This document shows, piece by piece, positions 25,006-35,903 of a stretch of DNA of 64,000 nt (within the stretch, counting starts at the first letter, position 1; the number at the start of each line of letters is the position of its first letter). The stretch comes from Prunus persica (taxonomy: Eukaryota; Streptophyta; Magnoliopsida; Rosales; Rosaceae). The stretch is taken from the NCBI RefSeq assembly GCF_000346465.2, contig NC_034010.1, positions 24,276,570-24,340,569 of the forward strand, written 5' to 3'. Both the position numbers and the translations under genes were made by a program. The notes beneath the pieces are model-generated. The model saw nothing but the letters and a program-made list of their open reading frames with translations. It did no database searches and had not been told where the DNA came from.

Positions 25006-25307
25006 ATGGATGAGTAATAGTTTTATATTAAAATTACTTATCTCATTACACCAACTTTCATCTCATACATACGCATTTTATTATTCTTCCTCAAATTTCA
25101 AAAGTGAAAAACATTAGCACAATCACTGGTTTTTCTTTATTTTCTTCCATTTCACAAAAATAAAATAGAAAAACTTGTACTTGAAAAGGGAGACAAAGAC
25201 TATGTTTTATGAAACATATTGCATGTAGGTACAAGTACAGGGGGCAAATCACCAGTTAACCCATTAAAATAAAATTAAAAATAATTATTGGATAATTGAA
25301 TAAAGAA

Positions 25308-25391
25308 GGGCCCAATCGAGTTTGAACCGGTGACCTCATGATCTACAATAAAACATGCAGCTCAATTGCTCTAACACTAAGCTATGGACCC
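25308..25391 (-). tRNA. tRNA-Cys-like unit 2 (degenerate)
   Basis: An edge copy with several changes: the D arm reads GCTTAGTGTTAGAGC and the B box is altered to GGTTCAAACTC. Probably a pseudogene. Confidence 0.55.
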
Positions 25392-25693
25392 GTGGATGAG
25401 TAATAGTTTTACATTAAAATTACTTATCTCGTTACACCAACTTTTCATCTTATACATACGCATTTTATTATTCTTCTTCTATTTCAAAAGTAAAAAAAAT
25501 AAGCACAATCACTGGTTTTTCTTTATTTTCTTCCGTTTCACAAACACAAACCAGAAAACCTTGTACTTGAAAAGAGAGACAAAGATTATGTTTCATGAAA
25601 TATATTGCATGTAGGTACAAGTTCAGGGGGAAAATCACCAGTTAACCCATTAAAATAAAATAAATAAATAAAATTTAATAATTGAATAAAGAA

Positions 25694-25778
25694 AGGCCCA
25701 ACTAGGGTCGAACCGGTGACCTCAAGATTTGCAATAAAAAAATGCAGCTCAAATGCCCTACCATTGAGCTATGGATCC
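25694..25778 (-). tRNA. tRNA-Cys-like unit 3 (degenerate)
   Basis: An edge copy with a changed acceptor (GGATCCA), a D-arm change (GTAGGGC) and a run of T replacing part of the insertion. Probably a pseudogene. Confidence 0.55.
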
Positions 25779-26072
25779 ACGAATGAGTAATAGTTTTATA
25801 TTAAAATTACTTATCTCATTACACCAACTTTTTATCTTATATATACGCATTTTATTATTCTTCTTCAAATTTCAAATGTGAAAAAGATCAGCACAATCAC
25901 TGGTTTTTCTTTATTTTCTTCCATTTCACAAACACAAACTAGAAAACCTTGTACTTGAAAAGAGAGAGAAAGACTATGTTTCATGAAATATATTGCATGT
26001 AGGTACAAGCTCAGGGGAAAAATCACAAATTAACCCATGAAAATAAAATGAAAAAAATAATTGAATAAAGAA

Positions 26073-26156
26073 GGGCCCAACCGTGTTCAAACCGGTGACC
26101 TCAAGATTTGCAATCAAACATGCAGCTCAAATGCTCTACCACTGAGCTCTGGACCC
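26073..26156 (-). tRNA. tRNA-Cys-like unit 4
   Basis: 84 nt. The T loop reads TTTGAAC and the T stem has one mismatch (GTG in + reading); A box and acceptor stem are close to consensus. Confidence 0.6.
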
Positions 26157-26409
26157 GTGAATGAGCAAAAGTTTTATATTAAAATTACTTATCTCATTAC
26201 ACCAACTTTTCATCTCATATATACGCATTTTATTATTCTTTTTCAAATTTCAAATGTGAAAATGATAAACACTATCACTGGTTTTTCTTTATTTTCTTCC
26301 ATTTCAAAAAAAACAAACCAGAAAAACTTGTACTTGAAAAGAGGGACAAAAACTATGTTGTTAACCCATTAAAAAAAAATAAAAAATTATTGGATAATTG
26401 AATAAAGAA

Positions 26410-26493
26410 GGGCCCAACCGGGTTCGAACCGATGACCTCAAGATTTGCAATCAAACATGCAGCTCAAATGCTCTACCACTGAGCTATGGACCC
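26410..26493 (-). tRNA. tRNA-Cys-like unit 5 (consensus)
   Basis: 84 nt and identical to the array consensus as far as I can read. On the minus strand: acceptor GGGTCCA/TGGGCCC (one G-T wobble), D arm GCTCAGTGGTAGAGC, T arm ATCGG-TTCGAAC-CCGGT. Compared with a 71-nt plant tRNA-Cys(GCA) it has 13 extra nt in the anticodon arm, where TTTGA(G)CTGCATG is followed by TTTGATTGCAAATCTTG, a degenerate duplication containing GCA twice. The 3' strand TCTTG no longer pairs well with TTTGA. Confidence 0.7.
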
Positions 26494-26794
26494 GTGAATG
26501 AGTAATACTTTTATATTCAAATTACTTATCTCACTTCACCAACTTTTCATCTCATACATACGCATTTTATTATTCTTCTTCAAATTCCAAAAGTGAAAAA
26601 GATAAGCACAATCACTGGTTTTTCTTTATTTTCTTCCATTTCACAGACAAAAACTAGAAAACCTTTTACCTGGAAAGAGAGACAAAGACTATGTTTCATG
26701 AAATATATAGCATGTATGTACAAGTTCAAGGGAAAAATCACCAGTTAATCCATTCAAATAAAATAAAAAAATTATTTAAAAATTGAATAAAGAA

Positions 26795-26878
26795 GGGCCC
26801 AACCGGGTTCGAACCGATGACCTTAAGATTTGCAATCAAACATGCAGCTCAAATGCTCTACCACTGAGCTATGGACCC
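26795..26878 (-). tRNA. tRNA-Cys-like unit 6
   Basis: 84 nt; one change from consensus (CCTTAAG in + reading). It precedes a type C spacer. Confidence 0.65.
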
Positions 26879-27168
26879 GTGAATGAGTAATAGTTTTATA
26901 TTAAACTTACTTATCTCATTTCATTACATACATATGCATTTTATTATTCTTCTTCAAATTTCAAAAGTGAAAAAGATAAGCACAATCAATGGTTTTTCTT
27001 TATTTTCTTCCAATTCACAGACAAAAACTAGAAAAACTTTTACTTTGAAAGAGAGACAAAGACTATGTTTCATGAAATATGTTGCATGTATGTACAAGTT
27101 CAGGGGGAAAATCACCAGTTAACTAATTAAAATAAAATAAAAAAATTATTTAAAAATTGAATAAAGAA

Positions 27169-27251
27169 GGGCCCAACCGGGTTGGAACCGATGACCTCAA
27201 GATTTGCAATCAAACATGCAGCTCAAATGCTCTACACTGAGCTATGGACCC
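27169..27251 (-). tRNA. tRNA-Cys-like unit 7 (1-nt deletion)
   Basis: 83 nt. One base is lost in the D loop, and the T loop is changed (TTCCAAC). It precedes a type A spacer. Confidence 0.6.
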
Positions 27252-27550
27252 TTGAATGAGTAATAGTTTTATATTCAAATTACTTATCTCATTACACCAA
27301 CTTTCATCTCATATATACGCATTTCATTATTTTTCTTCAAATTTCAAATGTGGAAATGATCAACACCATCACTGGTTTTTCTTTATTTTCTTCCATTTCA
27401 CAAAAACAAACCAGAAAAACTTGTACTTGAAAAGAGGGACAAAGACTATGTTTCGTCGAACATATTGCATATAGGTACAAGCTCAGGGGGAAATCACCAG
27501 TTAACCCATTAAAATAAAATAAAAAAATTATTGGCTAATTGAATAAAGAA

Positions 27551-27634
27551 GGGCCCAACCGGGTTCGAACCGATGACCTCAAGATTTGCAATCAAACATG
27601 CAGCTCAAATGCTCTACCACTGAGCTATGGACCC
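27551..27634 (-). tRNA. tRNA-Cys-like unit 8 (consensus)
   Basis: 84 nt, no difference from consensus seen. It precedes a type A spacer. Confidence 0.68.
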
Positions 27635-27933
27635 GTGAATGAGTAATAGTTTCATATTCAAATTACTTATCTCATTACACCAACTTTCATCTCATATATA
27701 CGCATTTCATTATTCTTCTTCAAATTTCAAATGTGGAAATGATTAACACCACCATTGGTTTTTCTTTATTTTCTTCCATTTCACAAAAACAAACCAGAAA
27801 AACTTGTACTTGAAAAGAGGGACAAAGACTATGTTTCTTCAAACATATTGCATGTAGGTACAAGTTCAGGGGGCAAATCACCAGTTAATCCATTAAAATA
27901 AAATAAAAAAATATTGGCTAATTGAATAAAGAA

Positions 27934-28017
27934 GGGCCCAACCGGGTTCGAACCGATGACCTCAAGATTTGCAATCAAACATGCAGCTCAAATGCTCTAC
28001 CACTGAGCTATGGACCC
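27934..28017 (-). tRNA. tRNA-Cys-like unit 9 (consensus)
   Basis: 84 nt, no difference from consensus seen. It precedes a type B spacer. Confidence 0.68.
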
Positions 28018-28315
28018 GTGAATGAGTAGTAGTTTCATATTAAAACTACTTATCTCATTGCACCAACTTTTCATCTCATACATACGCATTTTATTTTCTT
28101 CTTCAAATTTCAAAAGTGAAAAAGATCAGCACTATCACTGGTTTTCTTTATTTTCTTCCATTTCACAAACACAAACTAGAAAAACTTGTACTTGAAAAGA
28201 GAGACAAAGACTATGTTTCATGAAATATATTGCATGTAGGTACAAGTTTAGGAGAAAAATCACTAGTTAACCCATTAAAAAAAATAAAAAAAAAATTTAA
28301 TAATTGAAGAAAGAA

Positions 28316-28399
28316 GGGCCCAACCGGGTTCGAACCGGTGACCTCAAGATTTGCAATCAAACATGCAGCTCAAATGCTCTACCACTGAGCTATGGACCC
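28316..28399 (-). tRNA. tRNA-Cys-like unit 10 (T stem fully paired)
   Basis: 84 nt. The single change from consensus turns the T stem from ATCGG to ACCGG, giving full pairing with CCGGT. It follows a type B spacer. Confidence 0.68.
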
Positions 28400-28689
28400 G
28401 TGAATGAGTAATAGTTTTATATTAAACTCACTTATCTCATTTCATTACATACATATGCATTTTATTATTCTTCTTCAAATTTCAAAAGTGAAAAAGATAA
28501 GCACAATCACTGGTTTTTCTTTATTTTCTTCCAATTCACAGAGAAAAACTAGAAAACCTTTTACTTGGAAAGAGAGACAAAGACTATGTTTCATGAAATA
28601 TATTGCATGTATGTACAACTTCAGGGGAAAAATCACCAGTTAACCAATTAAAATAAAATAAAAAAATTATTTAAAAATTGAATAAACAA

Positions 28690-28772
28690 GGGCCAACCGG
28701 GTTCGAACCGATGACCTCAAGATTTGCAATCAAACATGCAGCTCAAATGCTCTACCACTGAGCTATGGACCC
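28690..28772 (-). tRNA. tRNA-Cys-like unit 11 (acceptor deletion)
   Basis: 83 nt. One base is missing from the 3' acceptor strand (GGCCC reduced to GGCC), weakening the stem. It precedes a type D spacer. Confidence 0.6.
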
Positions 28773-29073
28773 GTGAATGAGTAATAGTTTTATATTCAAA
28801 TTACTTATCTCATTTCACCAACTTTTCATCTCATACATACGCATTTTATTATTCTTCTTCAAATTCCAAAAGTGAAAAAGATAAGCACAATCACTGGTTT
28901 TTCTTTTTTTTCTTCCATTTCACAGACAAAAACTAGAAAACCTTTTACCTGGAAAGAGAGACAAAGACTATGTTTTATGAAACATATTGCATGTATGTAC
29001 AAGTTTAGGGGGAAAATCACCAGTTAACCCATTAAAATAAAATAAAAAAATTATTTAAAAATTGAATAAAGAA

Positions 29074-29157
29074 GGGCCCAACCCGGTTCGAACCGATGAC
29101 CTCAAGATTTGCAATCAAACATGCAACTCAAATGCTCTACCACTGAGCTATGGACCC
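29074..29157 (-). tRNA. tRNA-Cys-like unit 12
   Basis: 84 nt with two changes: one in the T stem (CCGGG) and one in the insertion (GAGTTGCAT). It precedes a type A spacer. Confidence 0.63.
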
Positions 29158-29457
29158 GTGAATGAGTAATAGTTTTATATTCAAATTACTTATCTCATTA
29201 CACCAACTTTCATCTCATATATACGCATTTCATTTTTTTTCTTCAAATTTCAAATGTGGAAATGATCAACACCATCACTGGTTTTTCTTTATTTTCTTCC
29301 ATTTCACAAAAACAAACCAGAAAAACTTGTACTTGAAAAGAGGGACAAAGACTATGTTTCTTCAAACATATTGCATGTAGGTACAAGTTCAGGGGGCAAA
29401 TCACCAGTTAACCCATTAAAATAAAATAAAAAAATTATTGGCTAATTGAATAAAGAA

Positions 29458-29541
29458 GGGCCCAACCGGGTTCGAACCGATGACCTCAAGATTTGCAATC
29501 AAACATGCAGCTCAAATGCTCTACCACTGAGCTATGGACCC
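29458..29541 (-). tRNA. tRNA-Cys-like unit 13 (consensus)
   Basis: 84 nt, no difference from consensus seen. It precedes a type B spacer. Confidence 0.68.
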
Positions 29542-29839
29542 GTGAATGAGTAGTCGTTTCATATAAAAACTACTTATCTCATCGCACCAACTTTTCATCT
29601 CATACATACGCATTTTATTTTCTTCTTCAAATTTCAAAAGTGAAAAAGATCAGCACTATCACTGGTTTTCTTTATGTTCTTCCATTTCACAAACACAAAC
29701 GAGAAAACCTTGTACTTGAAAAGAGAGACAAAGACTATGTTTCATGAAATATATTGCATGTAGGTACAAGTTTAGGAGGAAAATCACTAGTTAACCCATT
29801 AAAAAAAATAAAAAAAATATTTAATAATTGAAGAAAGAA

Positions 29840-29923
29840 GGGCCCAACCGGGTTCAAACCGGTGACCTCAAGACTTGCAATCAAACATGCAGCTCAAATG
29901 CTCTACCATTGAGCTATGGACCC
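29840..29923 (-). tRNA. tRNA-Cys-like unit 14
   Basis: 84 nt. T stem ACCGG, T loop TTTGAAC, one D-loop change (CAATGGTA) and one anticodon-arm change. It precedes a type C spacer. Confidence 0.62.
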
Positions 29924-30213
29924 GTGAATGAGTAATAGTCTTATATTAAACTTACTTATCTCATTTCATTACATACATATACATTTTATTATTCTTCTTC
30001 AAATTTCAAAAGTGAAAAGGATAAGCACAATCACTGGTTTTTCTTTATTTTCTTCCAATTCACAGACAAAAACTAGAAAACCTTCTACTTAGAAAGAGAG
30101 ACAAAGACTATGTTTCATGAAATATATTGCATGTATGTACAACTTCAGGGGGAAAATCACCAGTTAACCAATTAAAATAAAATAAAAAAATTATTTAAAA
30201 ATTGAATAAAAAA

Positions 30214-30297
30214 GGGCCCAACCGGGTTCGAACCGATGACCTCAAGATTTGCAATCAAACATGCAGCTCAAATGCTCTACCACTGAGCTATGGACCC
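30214..30297 (-). tRNA. tRNA-Cys-like unit 15 (consensus)
   Basis: 84 nt, no difference from consensus seen. It lies immediately left of the duplicated 1508-bp block. Confidence 0.68.
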
Positions 30298-30598
30298 GTG
30301 AATGAGTAATAGTATTATATTCAAATTACTTATCTCATTTCACCAACTTTTCATCTCATACATACGCATTTTATTATTCTTCTTCAAATTTCAAAAGTGA
30401 AAAAGATAAGCACAATCACTGGTTTTTCTTTATTTTCTTCAATTTCACAGACAAAAACTAGAAAACCTTGTACCCGGAAAGAGAGACAAAGACTATGTTT
30501 CAGGGAATATATTGCATGTATGTACAAGTTTAGGGGGAAAATCACCAGTTAACCCATTAAAATAAAATAAAAAATTTATTTAAAAATTGAATAAAGAA

Positions 30599-30682
30599 GG
30601 GCTCAACCGGGTTCGAACCGATGACCTCAAGATTTGCAATCAAACATGCAGCTCAAATGCTCTACCACTGAGCTATGGACCC
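30599..30682 (-). tRNA. tRNA-Cys-like unit 16 (in duplicated block, copy 1)
   Basis: 84 nt. The acceptor 3' strand reads TGAGCCC, adding a mismatch. Same as unit 20. Confidence 0.62.
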
Positions 30683-30983
30683 GTGAATGAGTAATAGTTT
30701 TATATTCAAATTACTTATCTCATTACACCAACTTTCATCTCATATATACGCATTTCATTTTTCTTCTTCAAATTTCAAATGTGGAAATGATTAACACCAT
30801 CACTGGTTTTTCTTTATTTTCTTCCATTTCACAAAAACAAACCAGAAAAACTTGTACTTGAAAAGAGGGACAAAGACTATGTTTCTTCAAACATATTGCA
30901 TGTAGGTACAAGTTCAGGGGGCAAATCACCAGTTAACCCATTAAAATAAAATAAAAAAATTTATTGGCTAATTGAATAAAGAA

Positions 30984-31067
30984 GGGCCCAACCGGGTTCG
31001 AACCGATGACCTCAAGATTTGCAATCAAACATACAGCTCAAATGCTCTACCACTGAGCTATGGACCC
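30984..31067 (-). tRNA. tRNA-Cys-like unit 17 (in duplicated block, copy 1)
   Basis: 84 nt with one change in the insertion (GCTGTAT). Same as unit 21. Confidence 0.65.
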
Positions 31068-31347
31068 GTGAATGAGTAGTAGTTTCATATTAAAACTACT
31101 TATCTCATTGCACCAACGCATTTTATTTTCTTCTTCAAATTTCAAAAGTGAAAAAGATCAGCACTATCACGGGTTTTCTTTATTTTCTTCCATTTCACAA
31201 ACACAAACTAGAAAACCTTGTACTTAAAAAGAGAGACAAAGACTATGTTTCACGAAATATATTGCATGTAGGTACAAGTTTAGGAGGAAAATCACTAGTT
31301 AACCCATTAAAAAAAATAAAAAAAATATTTAATAATTGAAGAAAGAA

Positions 31348-31431
31348 GGGCCCAACCGGGTTCGAACCGGTGACCTCAAGATTTGCAATCAAACATGCAG
31401 CTCAAATGCTCTACCACTGAGCTATGGACCC
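31348..31431 (-). tRNA. tRNA-Cys-like unit 18 (in duplicated block, copy 1; T stem fully paired)
   Basis: 84 nt with T stem ACCGG, otherwise consensus. Same as unit 22. Confidence 0.67.
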
Positions 31432-31721
31432 GTGAATGAGTAATAGTTTTATATTAAACTTACTTATCTCATTTCATTACATACATATGCATTTTATTAT
31501 TCTTCTTCAAATTTCAAAAGTGAAAAAGATAAGCACAATCACTGGTTTTTCTTTATTTTCTTCCATTTCACAGATAAAAACTAGAAAACCTTTTACCTGG
31601 AAAGAGAGACAAAGACTTTGTTTCATGAAATATATTGCATGTATGTACAAGTTTAGTGGGAAAATCACCAGTTAACCCATGAAAATAAAATAAAAAAAAT
31701 ATTTAATAATTGAAGAAAGAA

Positions 31722-31805
31722 GGGCCCAACCGGGTTCGAACCGATGACCTCAAGATTTGCAATCAAACATGCAGCTCAAATGCTCTACCATTGAGCTATG
31801 GACCC
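31722..31805 (-). tRNA. tRNA-Cys-like unit 19 (end of duplicated block, copy 1)
   Basis: 84 nt with one D-loop change (CAATGGTA). Same as unit 23. Confidence 0.65.
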
Positions 31806-32106
31806 GTGAATGAGTAATAGTATTATATTCAAATTACTTATCTCATTTCACCAACTTTTCATCTCATACATACGCATTTTATTATTCTTCTTCAAATTTC
31901 AAAAGTGAAAAAGATAAGCACAATCACTGGTTTTTCTTTATTTTCTTCAATTTCACAGACAAAAACTAGAAAACCTTGTACCCGGAAAGAGAGACAAAGA
32001 CTATGTTTCAGGGAATATATTGCATGTATGTACAAGTTTAGGGGGAAAATCACCAGTTAACCCATTAAAATAAAATAAAAAATTTATTTAAAAATTGAAT
32101 AAAGAA

Positions 32107-32190
32107 GGGCTCAACCGGGTTCGAACCGATGACCTCAAGATTTGCAATCAAACATGCAGCTCAAATGCTCTACCACTGAGCTATGGACCC
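32107..32190 (-). tRNA. tRNA-Cys-like unit 20 (duplicated block, copy 2)
   Basis: 84 nt. Duplicate of unit 16 at an offset of 1508 bp, sharing its acceptor mismatch TGAGCCC. Confidence 0.62.
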
Positions 32191-32491
32191 GTGAATGAGT
32201 AATAGTTTTATATTCAAATTACTTATCTCATTACACCAACTTTCATCTCATATATACGCATTTCATTTTTCTTCTTCAAATTTCAAATGTGGAAATGATT
32301 AACACCATCACTGGTTTTTCTTTATTTTCTTCCATTTCACAAAAACAAACCAGAAAAACTTGTACTTGAAAAGAGGGACAAAGACTATGTTTCTTCAAAC
32401 ATATTGCATGTAGGTACAAGTTCAGGGGGCAAATCACCAGTTAACCCATTAAAATAAAATAAAAAAATTTATTGGCTAATTGAATAAAGAA

Positions 32492-32575
32492 GGGCCCAAC
32501 CGGGTTCGAACCGATGACCTCAAGATTTGCAATCAAACATACAGCTCAAATGCTCTACCACTGAGCTATGGACCC
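32492..32575 (-). tRNA. tRNA-Cys-like unit 21 (duplicated block, copy 2)
   Basis: 84 nt. Duplicate of unit 17, including its GCTGTAT change. Confidence 0.65.
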
Positions 32576-32855
32576 GTGAATGAGTAGTAGTTTCATATTA
32601 AAACTACTTATCTCATTGCACCAACGCATTTTATTTTCTTCTTCAAATTTCAAAAGTGAAAAAGATCAGCACTATCACGGGTTTTCTTTATTTTCTTCCA
32701 TTTCACAAACACAAACTAGAAAACCTTGTACTTAAAAAGAGAGACAAAGACTATGTTTCACGAAATATATTGCATGTAGGTACAAGTTTAGGAGGAAAAT
32801 CACTAGTTAACCCATTAAAAAAAATAAAAAAAATATTTAATAATTGAAGAAAGAA

Positions 32856-32939
32856 GGGCCCAACCGGGTTCGAACCGGTGACCTCAAGATTTGCAATCAA
32901 ACATGCAGCTCAAATGCTCTACCACTGAGCTATGGACCC
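32856..32939 (-). tRNA. tRNA-Cys-like unit 22 (duplicated block, copy 2)
   Basis: 84 nt. Duplicate of unit 18, with the fully paired T stem. Confidence 0.67.
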
Positions 32940-33229
32940 GTGAATGAGTAATAGTTTTATATTAAACTTACTTATCTCATTTCATTACATACATATGCAT
33001 TTTATTATTCTTCTTCAAATTTCAAAAGTGAAAAAGATAAGCACAATCACTGGTTTTTCTTTATTTTCTTCCATTTCACAGATAAAAACTAGAAAACCTT
33101 TTACCTGGAAAGAGAGACAAAGACTTTGTTTCATGAAATATATTGCATGTATGTACAAGTTTAGTGGGAAAATCACCAGTTAACCCATGAAAATAAAATA
33201 AAAAAAATATTTAATAATTGAAGAAAGAA

Positions 33230-33313
33230 GGGCCCAACCGGGTTCGAACCGATGACCTCAAGATTTGCAATCAAACATGCAGCTCAAATGCTCTACCATT
33301 GAGCTATGGACCC
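33230..33313 (-). tRNA. tRNA-Cys-like unit 23 (duplicated block, copy 2)
   Basis: 84 nt. Duplicate of unit 19, including the D-loop change. Confidence 0.65.
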
Positions 33314-33614
33314 GTGAATGAGTAATAGTATTATATTCAAATTACTTATCTCATTTCACCAACTTTTCATCTCATACATACGCATTTTATTATTCTTCTT
33401 CAAATTTCAATAGTGAAAAAGATAAGCACGATCACTGGTTTTTCTTTATTTTCTTCCATTTCACAGACAAAAACTAGAAAACCTTTTACCTGGAAAGAGA
33501 GACAAAGACTTTGTTTCATGAAATATATTGCATGTATGTACAAGTTTAGGGGGAAAATCACCAGTTAACCCATTAAAATAAAATAAAAAAATTATTTAAA
33601 AATTGAATAAAGAA

Positions 33615-33698
33615 GGGCCCAACCGGGTTCGAACCGATGACCTCAAGATTTGCAATCAAACATGCAGCTCAAATGCTCTACCACTGAGCTATGGACCC
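33615..33698 (-). tRNA. tRNA-Cys-like unit 24 (consensus)
   Basis: 84 nt, no difference from consensus seen. It lies between two type D spacers, the one place where the four-unit order gains an extra unit. Confidence 0.68.
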
Positions 33699-33999
33699 AT
33701 GAATGAGTAATAGTTTTATATTCAAATTATTTATCTCATTTCACCAACTTTTCATCTCATACATATGCATTTTATTATTCTTCTTCAAATTTCAAAAGTG
33801 AAAAAGATAAGCACAATCACTGGTTTTTCTTTATTTTCTTCCATTTCACAGACAAAACCTAGAAAAACTTTTACCTGGAAAGAGAGACAAAGACTATGTT
33901 TCACGAAATATATTGCATGTATGTACATGTTTAGGGGGAAAATCACCAGTTAACCCATTAAAATAAAATAAAAAAATTATTTAAAAATTGAATAAAGAA

Positions 34000-34083
34000 G
34001 GGCCCAACCGGGTTCGAACCGATGACCTCAAGATTTGCAATCAAACATGCAGCTCAAATGCTCTACCACTGAGTTATGGACCC
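34000..34083 (-). tRNA. tRNA-Cys-like unit 25
   Basis: 84 nt with one change at the D-stem edge (CCATAACTC), which breaks a D-stem pair. It precedes a type A spacer. Confidence 0.62.
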
Positions 34084-34383
34084 GTGAATGAGTAATAGTT
34101 TTATATTCAAATTACTTGTCTCATTACACCAACTTTCATCTCATATATACGCATTTCATTTTTCTTCTTCAAATTTCAAATGTGGAAATGATCAACACCA
34201 TCACTGGTTTTTCTTTATTTTCTTCCATTTCACAAAAACAAACCAGAAAAACTTGTACTTGAAAAGAGGGACAAAGACTATGTTTCTTCAAACATATTGC
34301 ATGTAGATACAAGTTCAGGGGGCAAATCACCAGTTAACCCATTAAAATAAAATAAAAAAATTATTGGCTAATTGTATAAAGAA

Positions 34384-34467
34384 GGGCCCAACCGGGTTCG
34401 AACCGATGACCTCAAGATTTGCAATCAAACATGCAGCTCAAATGCTCTACCACTGATCTATGGACTC
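34384..34467 (-). tRNA. tRNA-Cys-like unit 26
   Basis: 84 nt with acceptor GAGTCCA and a D-arm change (TAGATCAGTGG). It precedes a type B spacer. Confidence 0.6.
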
Positions 34468-34765
34468 GTGAATGAGTAGTAGTTTCATATTAAAACTACT
34501 TATCTCATTGCACCAACTTTTCATCTCATACATACGCATTTTATTTTCTTCTTCAAATTTCAAAAGTGAAAAAGATCAGCACTATCACTGGTTTTCTTTA
34601 TTTTCTTCCATTTCACAAACACAAACTAGAAAACTTTGTACTTGAAAAGAGAGACAAAGACTATGTTTCATGAAATATATTGCATGTAGGTACAAGTTTA
34701 GGAGGAAAATCATTAGTTAACCCATTAAAAAAAATAAAAATAAAATTTAATAATTGAAGAAAGAA

Positions 34766-34849
34766 GGGCCCAACCGGGTTCGAACCGGTGACCTCAAGAT
34801 TTGCAATCAAACATGCAGCTCAAATGCTCTACCACTGAGCTATGGACCC
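34766..34849 (-). tRNA. tRNA-Cys-like unit 27 (T stem fully paired)
   Basis: 84 nt with T stem ACCGG, otherwise consensus. It precedes a type C spacer. Confidence 0.67.
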
Positions 34850-35134
34850 GTGAATGAGTAATAGTTTTATATTAAACTTACTTATCTCATTTCATTACAT
34901 ACATATGCATTTTATTATTCTTCTTCAAATTTCAAAAGTGAAAAAGATAAGCACAATCACTGGTTTTTCTTTATTTTCTTCCAATTCACAGACAAAAACT
35001 AGAAAACCTTTTACTTGGAAAGAGAGACAAAGACTATGTTTCATGAAATATATTGCATGTATGTATAACTTTAGGGGGAAAATCACCTAACCAATTAAAA
35101 TAAAATAAAAAAATTATTTAAAATGAATAAAGAA

Positions 35135-35217
35135 GGGCCCAACCGGGTTTGAACCGATGACCTCAAGATTTGCAATCAAAGATGCAGCTCAAATGTGCTA
35201 CCACTGAGCTATGACCC
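35135..35217 (-). tRNA. tRNA-Cys-like unit 28 (degenerate, right edge)
   Basis: 83 nt. Changes in the T loop and insertion, a D-stem change (GTAGCAC) and one base lost in the 5' acceptor strand. Probably a pseudogene. Confidence 0.55.
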
Positions 35218-35518
35218 GTGAATGAGTAATTGTTTTATATTAAAATTACTTATCTCATTATACCAACTTTTTTTCTCATATATACGCATTTTATTATTCT
35301 TCTTCAAATTTCAAATGTGGAAATGATTAGCACCATCACTAGTTTTTCTTTATTTCCTTCCATTTCACAAAAACAAACCAGAAAAACATGTACTTGAAAA
35401 AAGGGGCAAAGAATATGTTTCTTGAAACATATTGCATATAGGTACAATTTCAAGGGGAAAATCCCCAGTTAACCCATTAAAATAAATTTAGAAAATTATT
35501 GGATAATTGAATAAAGAA

Positions 35519-35602
35519 GGGCCCAACCAAGTTCAAACCGGTGACCTCAAGATTTGCAGTCAAACATGCATCTCAAATGCTCTACCACTGAGCTATGGAT
35601 CC
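35519..35602 (-). tRNA. tRNA-Cys-like unit 29 (degenerate, right edge)
   Basis: 84 nt. Acceptor GGATCCA, T arm changed on both strands (CCGGTTTGAACTT) and two insertion changes. Probably a pseudogene. Confidence 0.55.
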
Positions 35603-35903
35603 GTGAATGAGTAATAGTTTTATATTAAAATTACTTATCTCATTGCACCAACTTTTCATCTCATATATACGCATTTTATTATTCTTCTTCAAATTTGAAA
35701 TGTGAAAAAGATCAGCACAATCACTGGTTTTTCTTTATTTTTTTCCATTTCACAAACACAAACCAGAAAACCTTGTACTTGAAAAGAGAGACTAAGACTA
35801 TGTTCCCTGAAACATATTGCATGTAGGTACAAGTTCAGGGTGCAAATCACCAGTTAACCCATTAAAATAATAATAATAAATTATTTAATAATTGAATAAA
35901 GAA

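Larger units (their letters stand above)
30301..33316. repeat. Near-identical 1508-bp tandem duplication inside the array
   Basis: 30301-31808 and 31809-33316 match at every place I compared, including private variants such as CCCGGAAAGAG, GTTTCAGGGAATA and TATCACGGG. Each copy spans four units (16-19 and 20-23). Either a very recent unequal crossover or an assembly duplication explains this. Confidence 0.85.

Noticed and set aside
25384..35090. Recurring 60-80 codon reading frames in the array (MSNSF... type)
   Set aside because: They repeat once per unit because the spacer repeats, differ by frameshift between units, are very AT-rich and match no protein family.
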